Positions 26,679 to 34,464 of a stretch of 53,183 nt of DNA are shown piece by piece. Numbering within the stretch: the stretch's first letter is position 1; every line of letters begins with the position of its first letter. The position numbers and the translations under genes are program-made. Source of the stretch: Lysobacterales bacterium (GTDB taxonomy: Bacteria; Pseudomonadota; Gammaproteobacteria; Xanthomonadales; SZUA-36); the NCBI GenBank assembly GCA_014238945.1, contig JABAAB010000097.1, forward strand, positions 1 to 53,183, in the 5' to 3' direction. Below the pieces are notes generated by a model. That model was not told where the DNA came from and did no database searches. It worked only from the letters and a program-made list of their open reading frames with translations.

Positions 26679-27370
26679 TGACCGTCACTGCCCCCATTGT
26701 TGTTCATGGTCTCAACCACGCCTTTGGCAAAGGTGCATTACGCAAACAAATTTTATTCGACATCGGCACCGAGATTCCCCAGGCTGAAATCGTTATTGTC
26801 ACCGGGCCATCCGGTTCCGGTAAAACCACCCTGTTGACACTGGTGGGTGCACTTCGCTCAACACAGGAAGGCAGTGTTCAGGTTCTGGGTCAGGAGTTGT
26901 GCGGTGCCAAACCCGCAATACTTGAAAAAGTGCGCAAACAGATCGGATTTATCTTCCAGCAACACAACCTGCTAAATGCCCTGACCGCACTCCAGAATGT
27001 CGAACTGGGTGCACGTGTCAGGGGTAAATTCAGGCATTCGGAAATCACGGAACGTGCAAGACAAATACTGCAGGCGGTGGATTTGGGTGAGCGAATGAAT
27101 CACCACCCGGAACAGCTATCCGGCGGCCAGCGTCAACGGGTTGCAATTGCACGCGCACTGGTGGGAGAACCCGCCATGTTACTGGCCGATGAGCCCACTG
27201 CATCGCTGGACAAACAATCCGGTCGCGAGGTTGTCGAAAGGATGCAATCCCTGGCCAGGGAACACGGCACCACCATCCTGCTGTTACCCATGACAACCGC
27301 ATTCTGGACATTGCCGACCGCATCGTTCACCTCGAAGATGGACGTCTTTCAACGTTCACAGATTCAGTAA
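26678..27370 (+). pseudogene. DevA-family ABC ATPase, frameshifted before the H-loop
   Basis: The protein has Walker A (GPSGSGKTTLL, residues ~45-55), a Q-loop (FIFQQHNLL), the signature [15 protein letters not shown] and Walker B (MLLADEPTASLD). Up to GTTILLL it is a normal DevA/LolD-type exporter ATPase. There one base is missing near 27281-27286. The continuing frame reads THDNRILDIADRIVHLEDGR, which holds the switch His, while the actual frame ends in about 25 unrelated residues. As it stands, the product lacks the H-loop and should be inactive. With the base restored the protein would run on without a stop into the GAF domain (next entry), giving a fusion of about 445 residues. Confidence 0.8.
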
Positions 27371-27387
27371 TTGAAAATAACCGCCAG

Positions 27388-28014
27388 ATGATGCAGATGC
27401 TTGCGGAAAACCGCCAAAAACAGCCCATTGAAGACCTGGTGGAAAACCTGGACGAGACGGGCTTTAGCGGACTTTTACAGGAAATCACTGAAGAGTCACA
27501 AAATTTCCTGACAGCAACTGTACTGGCCAATGATGTCGCATTCAAAGGAATGCTGGCGAAGGGTCTGACCGCTTTCACGCTCAAATTGGGTCAGTTATTG
27601 AACGCGGAACGATGCTCATTGTTCCTGGTAGAGGGCAATACACTGCTGTTGAAGATCGCAGAAGACCTGGCTGAAGACAGCGAAATCCGCATACCGATCG
27701 GTAGCGGTATAGCCGGCTCTGTGGCCCAGACCGGCCAAAACATCAACATCGCTGATGCCTATGCCGATGACCGCTTCAACCCTGAAGTCGACCGGCAAAC
27801 CGGGTTCCGTACCCGTTCAATCCTCAGTCTTCCCATCAAGAACCAACAGGGTGTGGTTTTTGCAGTAGCACAATTGTTGAACCGGAAAGATGGCCAGCCA
27901 TTTGATCTTGATGACGAGACCCGGTTCGCGGGTTTTATGGGGTCAATCGGTGTGATATTTGAGACACTGGAGGGTCTGGCGGTCGACCACCCCACCTCGT
28001 TTGAAGAAACTTGA
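27388..28014 (+). pseudogene. GAF domain, probable C-terminal half of a DevA-GAF fusion
   Basis: Residues ~45-195 of this frame are a GAF sensor domain: LNAERCSLFLVEGNTLLLKI, IPIGSGIAGSVAQTGQNINI, DAYADDRFNPEVDRQTGF and FAVAQLLNRKDGQPF. An ATG at 27388 could start a free 208-residue protein, but there is no clear RBS. The same frame is open upstream to 27286, where it encodes the missing end of the ABC ATPase. I therefore read it as the C-terminal domain of a DevA-GAF protein split by a 1-nt deletion. A GAF domain would let a small ligand control the transporter. The stop overlaps the start of the next gene by one base. Confidence 0.75.
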
Positions 28015-29906
28015 TGGCCGATACGTCAACACAGATCAGGCAGGTTGCCAAAGACTACTTCGGCATGCATCTGTCAGATGAGTTGCTGCAGGAATTCGAG
28101 GTATGTGAAGTTGCCGGCGGAGACTGGTTGTTCCGGCAAGGCGATGACGGGGGATCACTTTACCTGATGGTCAGGGGCCGCTTACTGGTCCTGAAAGAAA
28201 GCACGGGTTCGGACACAACCGAGTTACTGGGTGAGATCGTCCCGGGTGAGAGCGTCGGTGAGGCAGGCTTGCTCAGCGGGCAAAAACGCAGTGCCGGCAT
28301 ACGCGCCATCCGCGACAGCCTGTTGGTCAGGATTGATCGTGAAGCATTTGAACACCTGTCTGTCAGCCATCCATCATTGGTGATGAAACTGGCCTCTCAT
28401 ATCGCCCGGTTATTACAACGCGGCAGTTCCGGTCCGGCAGCACGTTCACTCCGTACCATTACCTTGCTGCCACTCAAAGAATCTCCCCGTACACTGGGCT
28501 ATTGCCGCGAACTCTCTGAGGGATTGAAGACGTTCGGGCGAACAATGAATCTGACCACCGGTCGTCTGCATGAACTGGGGGCACCGGAATCAGTCTCCGG
28601 GGATCAGCAAAATATCCCTGACTCACTACAATACTGGCTACACCTGCAGGAAACCGAAAATCGCTTCCTGGTCTATAACTGCGAAGCCAATGATGGCGCC
28701 TGGACCCGATTTGCCATGCGGCAATCAGACCTGGTGGTATTTATCGCCGACAGCAGTGACTCCGCCACCCTCTCCGACTGGGAAACACGCCTGCGCGAAG
28801 GAAAGGGTACAGCCACCGGACGACAGGCACTGGTTTTGCTGCAACCGCCATCCAAACACACGATTACCGGTACCGCACGCTGGCTGAAAAATCGTCAGCC
28901 GGATTTCCACCTGCATGTTCGCCAGGACAATCCTGACGATATCCAGCGGATGGCACGAATCATATCCGGAAATGCACTGGGTATTGTATTGGGGGCGGGA
29001 GGCGTCCGGGGCTTTGCGCATCTTGGTGTCTACAAGGCGCTGCTGGAACTCGGCATAACCATAGACTGGGTAGGTGGAGCCAGTATTGGCTCGATCTTTG
29101 GCTCACCGATTGCTTCAGACTGGGGGTTCGACAAGGCCTACCGTATTTCCAGGCAAAGTTTTGTGAAGGGTAAACCGTTCAGTGATTACACATTACCGCT
29201 GGTTGCATTGATCCGTGGCCGGCGTATGGAGCCGGAGTTACAAAAGCATCAGGACTACCAGATTGAGGACATGCCTGTTCCGTTTTTCTGTGTGTCGAGT
29301 GTACTCGACAGTGGCGAACTGCAGATACACGAGCACGGCTGGCTGGCAGGCGCATTAAGGGCGAGTGCGTCCCTGCCAAGTGTGTTACCTCCAGCAGTCA
29401 CCAACAGGCGACTGACCATTGATGGAGCGGTGCTCAACAGCCTGCCGGTGGACATCATGTTGCAAAAACCAGTGGGTAAAATCATAGCTGTTGACCTGTC
29501 CTCGCATAAATCTTATCAGGTTGACTATCAGTCCATCCCCTCCCCTTGGGCCATTTTAGCCGGTCGTCTACTGCCGTTCTTTAAACGGTATCGTGTACCT
29601 TCCCTGGCAATAACCATCCTCAAAGCCACGGAAATTGGCACCCAGAACCAGGTTCGCAAGTCAGGAAAACAGGCGGACCTGTTACTGCAGCCCCCGGTGA
29701 GGAAATTTGCCCTGACCGATGTGCAATCGTTTGAGGCCATCGTGGATGTTGGTTACCGCTACGCGAAATCAGAATTGAAAAACTGGGTGCAGCATTTTGA
29801 AGCGACTCTGGCCGAGCAGAGGGCATTGCTGGCCGAAATGGACGCATCGCGAGCAGCCCCGGTGCCCATAGATGCCCCAACGGTGGAATCAAAAGACAGT
29901 CAATAG
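28014..29906 (+). CDS. Cyclic nucleotide-binding domain/patatin-like phospholipase (NTE type)
   Basis: From the ATG at 28014 the protein has 630 residues. Residues ~10-135 form a cNMP-binding fold (FRQGDDGGSLYLMVRGRLLV, then PGESVGEAGLLSGQKRSAGI with the Glu and Arg of the phosphate cassette). A linker of ~190 residues follows. Residues ~320-530 are a patatin domain with oxyanion loop GAGGVRGFAHLG, nucleophile Ser357 in GASIG and catalytic Asp470 in DGAVLN. All catalytic parts are present. Related proteins are the bacterial relatives of neuropathy target esterase and hydrolyse phospholipids or lysophospholipids at the inner membrane. It is translationally coupled to the DevA-GAF gene, so the hydrolase and the exporter probably act on the same lipid. 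Confidence 0.88.
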   Translation: MADTSTQIRQVAKDYFGMHLSDELLQEFEVCEVAGGDWLFRQGDDGGSLYLMVRGRLLVLKESTGSDTTELLGEIVPGESVGEAGLLSGQKRSAGIRAIRDSLLVRIDREAFEHLSVSHPSLVMKLASHIARLLQRGSSGPAARSLRTITLLPLKESPRTLGYCRELSEGLKTFGRTMNLTTGRLHELGAPESVSGDQQNIPDSLQYWLHLQETENRFLVYNCEANDGAWTRFAMRQSDLVVFIADSSDSATLSDWETRLREGKGTATGRQALVLLQPPSKHTITGTARWLKNRQPDFHLHVRQDNPDDIQRMARIISGNALGIVLGAGGVRGFAHLGVYKALLELGITIDWVGGASIGSIFGSPIASDWGFDKAYRISRQSFVKGKPFSDYTLPLVALIRGRRMEPELQKHQDYQIEDMPVPFFCVSSVLDSGELQIHEHGWLAGALRASASLPSVLPPAVTNRRLTIDGAVLNSLPVDIMLQKPVGKIIAVDLSSHKSYQVDYQSIPSPWAILAGRLLPFFKRYRVPSLAITILKATEIGTQNQVRKSGKQADLLLQPPVRKFALTDVQSFEAIVDVGYRYAKSELKNWVQHFEATLAEQRALLAEMDASRAAPVPIDAPTVESKDSQ

Positions 29907-30080
29907 GATTTGCAACCAGGTTGGTTCTGCTTCGGTCATAATCGCGCGGCCCTGCAGTTCGGTGGCTGGCATTGCTGTCGCGAACACCCACCTGGGCCCG
30001 ACAGGTTGCTGCCAGGCCTGTCCTTTAGAAAACCACATGTATCTGGTAAACAAACTGTTTGAACCCTTATTATCATCACG

Positions 30081-30428
30081 GTGGATAACGCAGCAGACAA
30101 CAACTGTCCGTTCGGGCCAAAGTACCAGATTTACTGGGACATGCGCGATGAGCTTTTCAGTAAGTTTGATCAGGCACAAGTAGACGCATCAGGCCTCTAT
30201 ACGATGGTTCCGGAGCGGTGTGCATCAGACTTGGCCAAACGGGTCAATGGCTCTGTTGTCCTGGATGTTTGCTCCGGAATTGGTGCCATGTCTATCGCGT
30301 TCGCACGTACGGGCAAAGAGGTGACATCGATCGAAATCGACGACGAGCGAGTGGCCATGGCAGCTCACAACGCCTCGCTTTACGGGGTGGCTGACAAAAT
30401 CGATTTTCGCGTTGCGGATGTGACATGA
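30081..30428 (+). pseudogene. Tgs1-like RNA methyltransferase, N-terminal part only
   Basis: A GTG at 30081 gives 115 residues. YWDMRDELFSKFD and LYTMVPERCASDLA match the start of the trimethylguanosine synthase (Tgs1) family. VVLDVCSGIGAMSIAFA is the SAM-binding loop and SIEIDDERVAMAAHNASLYG the second motif. The frame stops at 30428 right after the third motif (DFRVADVT), before the catalytic NPPW/SPPW block. Nothing recognisable continues in the other frames, so the gene is truncated. The fold is a class I methyltransferase; without motif IV it should be inactive. In bacteria this family is poorly described. It marks the right edge of the DevC-patatin block. Confidence 0.65.
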
Positions 30429-30526
30429 AGTGTCCAAAAGGGTCCTACATTCTTACAATCGATGCTTGTGGATTGACTGGGCAACGGCCACAAAGCGGCG
30501 CTGTCTGAATGCGAATGATGAGGCAA

Positions 30527-31771
30527 TCAGGAGTTAAATATGCGGAAATCGGCACCTGTTGGATTCTGATAGACACGCAGGTCAAATTCCGACACAACAG
30601 CCAGGATATGATCAAAGATATCTGCCTGGATGGCCTCGAAGTTCGACCACACCTGATCCCTGCTGAAAACATAAATTTCGATCGGCAGGCCATATTGGTT
30701 CGATGGCAGTTGCCGGACCAGGAAAGTCATTTCGAGGTTGATCATCGGGTGGTTACGCAAATAGGCCACCACATATGCCCGAAACGTACCGATATTGGTC
30801 ATGCGCCGGCCGTTGGCGAGGCTGGCCAGATCAACATTGGTGGACTGGTTGAATTCCTCCAGTTCGTGCTTTTTCCTGTCAATGTACTCGGCGATATATT
30901 GGATTTGCTCATATCGGACCAACATCTCCTCGTCACAAAATCGAATGCTGCTCATGTCGATATTGACCGCACGCTTTATGCGCCGGCCGCCGGACTCAGC
31001 CATACCCCGCCAGTTCCTGAAAGACTCGCTGATCAACGCGTAGGTCGGGATGGTGGTGATCGTCTTGTCCCAGTTCTGGACCTTTACCGTGGTCAATGCC
31101 ACTTCAAGCACATCACCATCCGCACCGTATTTTGGCATTTCAATCCAGTCGCCCACTGCCACCATCTTGTTGGCTGCCAACTGTATGCCTGCCACAAATC
31201 CAAGGATCGAATCCCGGAACACCAGCATCATCACCGCAGCCAGTGCACCGATGCCACTGAGCAAATAAACAGGAGTTTTGTCCAACAGGATGGAAATAAT
31301 AAAAATGGTCGCCAGGAAATACACCAACAGCTTCAGGACCTGGATAAAGCCCTTGATGGGGATTTCTTTGGAGGCGCGGAAATTCTGGTAGATATCTTCA
31401 ACCGTGTTCAGCAGTGAATCCAGCACCAGCATCATGATGATGATCATGTAAATCAGTACCCCACCCCTGACAACATTGATCACCGGATCAAGACCTTCCA
31501 GTGCGACCGGCGTGAGTACATAGATCACCAGCGCAGGGGCGAGATGCGCCAGCCGGTTCAGGGCTCTCTGACGGACAACGGCATCATCCCACTTGGTCTT
31601 CGACTTCGAAATCACGTAGGTCAGTGCCGAGACGATGTAGCGTTTGGCCACGAAATTTGCAATCAGGCTCAGGGCCAGCACACCGGCAACGGCAACGCCC
31701 CGTGCAAGGTAGAACACCAGGTATTCGCCAAGGCCGTAACTCAACAGCCAGTTTTGCAGTAGTTCTAACAT
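30527..31771 (-). CDS. MscS-family mechanosensitive channel (YbdG-like)
   Basis: This 414-residue protein has about five hydrophobic segments in the first 180 residues. The MscS core includes GIGALAAVMMLVFRDSILGF (pore helix and start of the beta domain), then QLAANKMVAVGDWIEM, DGDVLEVALTTVKVQNWDKT and TIPTYALISESFRNWRGM. The C-terminal alpha/beta part is of the length seen in the YbdG/MscM type rather than in short MscS. It would act in the inner membrane as an osmotic release channel. It is a single gene, with its start next to a 466-nt gap and its 3' end about 100 nt from the truncated methyltransferase gene. Confidence 0.9.
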   Translation of the reverse strand: MLELLQNWLLSYGLGEYLVFYLARGVAVAGVLALSLIANFVAKRYIVSALTYVISKSKTKWDDAVVRQRALNRLAHLAPALVIYVLTPVALEGLDPVINVVRGGVLIYMIIIMMLVLDSLLNTVEDIYQNFRASKEIPIKGFIQVLKLLVYFLATIFIISILLDKTPVYLLSGIGALAAVMMLVFRDSILGFVAGIQLAANKMVAVGDWIEMPKYGADGDVLEVALTTVKVQNWDKTITTIPTYALISESFRNWRGMAESGGRRIKRAVNIDMSSIRFCDEEMLVRYEQIQYIAEYIDRKKHELEEFNQSTNVDLASLANGRRMTNIGTFRAYVVAYLRNHPMINLEMTFLVRQLPSNQYGLPIEIYVFSRDQVWSNFEAIQADIFDHILAVVSEFDLRVYQNPTGADFRIFNS

Positions 31772-32237
31772 GTGTTTGATCGCCCGTTATTTTTCATGTT
31801 ATGTGGACCGACCATTATAGTCGCAAAATCGAGGCAAAACCCTGACCGGGGAATGGCGTGCCCATTCTTGCACGAACCCCAAATCTGGCATCAAACACAG
31901 ATGGTTCCAGGTGAAGTTCAGGATTGAACATCCAAATATGATCTGATTGTGAGGCGAGTTGGTCGAAGACCCAATATGAACAGAAATTCAATACTCTGAG
32001 AAATCTGGCAATATGGTGTATGGACATCCAATACTCCGAAAATCCAATAAAACGTGAGATATTGTCTGTACAAATGCTGACCCTCCAGCATTTTCAGGTA
32101 TGACTGGCTTTGAGAACGCTTGATGCGATAGCTGAAAGCTGTAGCCGGTAATTCTGAAAAAACGGGGAGAATATGTGTACGCAGTCGTGCACAAATCTTT
32201 CGCCTTGAAATGAAAACAGGACTAAAGGTACACCATC
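31772..32237. other. 466-nt gap without a recognisable gene
   Basis: This AT-rich stretch separates the divergent MscS and small secreted-protein genes and probably contains both promoters. Two short open frames on the minus strand lack recognisable domains and good start sites. There is an imperfect direct repeat of about 25 nt (CAATACTCTGAGAAATCTGG near 31989 and CAATACTCCGAAAATCC near 32029). I see nothing else. Confidence 0.5.
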
Positions 32238-32864
32238 ATGCGCTTCACAATATTTTTTACCTGCCTGGCTTTGCTGATTCCACTTGGTGCCTCGGCATTA
32301 CCAACCGGACTACCGCTCAACAAACCGATAAGAATCATATTTGCTAGTTCCGGAGAAACCGACGGAAACATCGGCGGTCTGGCTGGTGCCGACATATTTG
32401 TTCAGGCAGCTTCTGCCAACCCGGGGTCTGTGCTTGAAGGCCAAAAGGTAACAGCTCTATTGTCAGTTGAAGGCAACAATGCACAAAGCCTTTTTAGCGA
32501 CAATGGTGAGCCCATTTACAACACCCGGGGTGAACTTGTCGCCAACAGCCTCGCTGAAATGTTCGCAGCCGACAGCACAAGCCTGGTCAACGGTATCCAG
32601 TACGATGAAACCGGCAGTGACAACGGTGGAATTGTCTGGACCGGTACTGAAGCGAACGGCTCCCTGGCTGCGGCACACTGCGATAGTTTCTCAGTAAATT
32701 CTGGTGAAAGCGGGCGCCTGGGGCGAGCAGACCAGACAGACGGCGGGTGGACAGAATGGGGCTTCCTCAACTGTGTCAACACGGCACCGGTTTACGGGCT
32801 GACGGAGGTGCTGATAGTGCCTCCTCCGAACCAGCTGTTTGAGGATGGTTTCGAAGGCAATTGA
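32238..32864 (+). CDS. Small secreted protein with C-terminal GFE tail, DUF1554-like
   Basis: This 208-residue protein has a signal peptide (TIFFTCLALLIPLGASA). The body has IIFASSGETDGNIGGLAGAD, VANSLAEMFAADSTSLVNG, GGIVWTGTEANGSLAAAHC and GGWTEWGFLNC. The pattern of start (Gly-rich GNxGGLAGAD), VWTGT, a His-Cys pair and a Trp-rich end resembles the DUF1554/endostatin-like C-type lectin-related fold. The function is unknown. The last residues, LFEDGFEGN, match the tail of the beta-helix protein at 23452. It is likely exported. It lies 62 nt upstream of the adenylation gene, with a hairpin between. Confidence 0.75.
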   Translation: MRFTIFFTCLALLIPLGASALPTGLPLNKPIRIIFASSGETDGNIGGLAGADIFVQAASANPGSVLEGQKVTALLSVEGNNAQSLFSDNGEPIYNTRGELVANSLAEMFAADSTSLVNGIQYDETGSDNGGIVWTGTEANGSLAAAHCDSFSVNSGESGRLGRADQTDGGWTEWGFLNCVNTAPVYGLTEVLIVPPPNQLFEDGFEGN

Positions 32865-32867
32865 GGG

Positions 32868-32885
32868 ATGCCCTGAACAGGGCAT
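32868..32885. terminator. Hairpin after the small secreted-protein gene
   Basis: ATGCCCT-GAAC-AGGGCAT is a perfect 7-bp stem with a 4-nt loop starting 4 nt after the stop codon. No T run follows, so it may be a weak terminator, an attenuator or a message-stabilising hairpin in front of the dlt-like trio. Confidence 0.4.
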
Positions 32886-32925
32886 AGCTGCCTGACGTAT
32901 GCGCAAGGGACCACCGAGAAACCCA

Positions 32926-34464
32926 ATGACCAATAATAAAGATACCTACAACCTGGTCCGACGTTTCAGTGAATGCGTGCAGACGATGCCCGATGCACCA
33001 GCTTTTTGGCAGGACGGTTGCACTTCAAGTTATGCCGAACTGGGTGATCTCAGCCGGCGGATTGCCCGATGGCTCGAACGGGAGGGCGTCAAAGCGGGCT
33101 CGCGGGTTGGAATACTTGCAGGCCGGGGCAAAACCGTCTATACCGGAATTCTCGGGGTGTGCTGGGCAGGGTGCGTCTGGGTGCCACTCAATCCCGCACA
33201 CCCTTTGGACCGACTGAATAATCTTTTGCAAAGAGCCGAATTGGACGCCCTGATCGTGGACCAGCAAGGCTCCGGGCTGCTTCCCGGCCTGGAGGCACCC
33301 TCGCGAGTGTTGGGTCCCGGGGCAACCCTGACCGATGCTGTCGACCACCCACCTGTGCCTCGCGACGGTGATGATTTGGCATACCTGATGTTTACCTCCG
33401 GTACTACGGGTGTTCCCAAAGGCGTCATGATCACGCACGCGGCCATTGACCATTTTCTCTCGGTAATGCAGACGCGCTACCGCATCGCGCCCGGCGATCG
33501 GGTGTCGCAGTTTTTTGAACTTACATTTGACCTCTCCGTGTTTGACCTGTTCATGAGCCTCAGCAACGGAGCGACACTGTGTGTGTTGCCGGAAGCATCA
33601 CGTTTGGGGCCGGCTGGGTTCATCCGGGAGCAGAATCTGACGGTGTGGTTCTCGGTGCCATCCGCTTTGGTGCTGATGGATCGTTTCGGGCAACTGAGGC
33701 CCGGGGAATTTCCCAATCTGCGTCTGTCGCTTTTTTGCGGGGAACCTTTGCCGGCAGAGCCACTGGCTAACTGGAAGGCCGCGGCCCCCAATTCCGTGCT
33801 GGAAAATCTGTACGGCCCCACGGAGGCCACACTTGCCTGTCTGCTCCAGCCTTGTGCATCCGAGATTCGGGTGACCCCCGAGCGGGGATGTGTCGCCATT
33901 GGAAATCCGTACCCGGGAATGCGAGCGGCGATCATGGGTTCGGAAGGAGAGATTGCGGCGCCGGGCGATGAACCGGGTGAGCTGTTGCTGGCTGGACCGC
34001 AGCTGGCCTCGGGTTACTGGCGAGATGGCGCACTTACAAATGAGTGTTTTATTACGCTGGGTGGGAAGCGCTGGTATCGTAGCGGAGACCTGGCCCGCCA
34101 GGATGAGGACGGTTGCTTTCATCATCTTGGCCGGACCGACAACCAGATCAAAATCATGGGCCACCGCGTGGAACTGGAAGACATCGACATGAACTTGCGC
34201 AAGGCCTGCGGCAGCGACACCGCCATGGCAGTAGCATGGCCGGTAGAACACGGTTCTGCCCTGGGGATTGTTGCCTTTGTCGCCGACAGTGAAATCGGCG
34301 TTAAGAATATACGCAAGGCAATGAAAAACCGGGTTCCCGAGTACATGATCCCCAGACAATTTCGGTTTATCGATAGCCTGCCCCTGTCTTCCAACGGTAA
34401 ATTCGATCGCAATGCGCTGGTCGAATTGCTGAAGACAGAAAACCTTCGCCGGGAGACCGCGTGA
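32926..34464 (+). CDS. Amino-acid adenylation enzyme (DltA/NRPS A-domain type)
   Basis: The ATG at 32926 gives 512 residues; an ATG 27 nt upstream is the alternative. Core motifs are LMFTSGTTGVPKGVMITH (A3), LTFDLSVFDLF (A4, with the Asp that holds the alpha-amino group), NLYGPTEAT (A5), WYRSGDLARQDEDG (A7), GRTDNQIKIMGHRVELEDID (A8) and LPLSSNGKFDRNAL (A10 with the catalytic Lys). It is a stand-alone adenylation enzyme like DltA, which charges D-Ala onto a carrier protein. The next genes, an MBOAT-like membrane protein overlapping by 4 nt and a carrier protein, support the same scheme. The amino acid cannot be told from sequence by eye. Confidence 0.88.
   Translation: MTNNKDTYNLVRRFSECVQTMPDAPAFWQDGCTSSYAELGDLSRRIARWLEREGVKAGSRVGILAGRGKTVYTGILGVCWAGCVWVPLNPAHPLDRLNNLLQRAELDALIVDQQGSGLLPGLEAPSRVLGPGATLTDAVDHPPVPRDGDDLAYLMFTSGTTGVPKGVMITHAAIDHFLSVMQTRYRIAPGDRVSQFFELTFDLSVFDLFMSLSNGATLCVLPEASRLGPAGFIREQNLTVWFSVPSALVLMDRFGQLRPGEFPNLRLSLFCGEPLPAEPLANWKAAAPNSVLENLYGPTEATLACLLQPCASEIRVTPERGCVAIGNPYPGMRAAIMGSEGEIAAPGDEPGELLLAGPQLASGYWRDGALTNECFITLGGKRWYRSGDLARQDEDGCFHHLGRTDNQIKIMGHRVELEDIDMNLRKACGSDTAMAVAWPVEHGSALGIVAFVADSEIGVKNIRKAMKNRVPEYMIPRQFRFIDSLPLSSNGKFDRNALVELLKTENLRRETA

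Noticed and set aside
26125-30476. GTGGATTGA at both 26125-26133 and 30468-30476, near the edges of the DevC-patatin block
   Set aside because: A 9-bp match between two ~100-nt stretches is not rare enough to call a target-site duplication.
30509-31417. Open frame of 302 codons on the plus strand over the MscS gene
   Set aside because: The minus-strand MscS core is clear; the plus-strand frame is His/Gln-rich noise.
31815-32194. Two short open frames on the minus strand in the MscS upstream gap
   Set aside because: There are no domains, no good RBS, and the composition is unlike the neighbouring genes.
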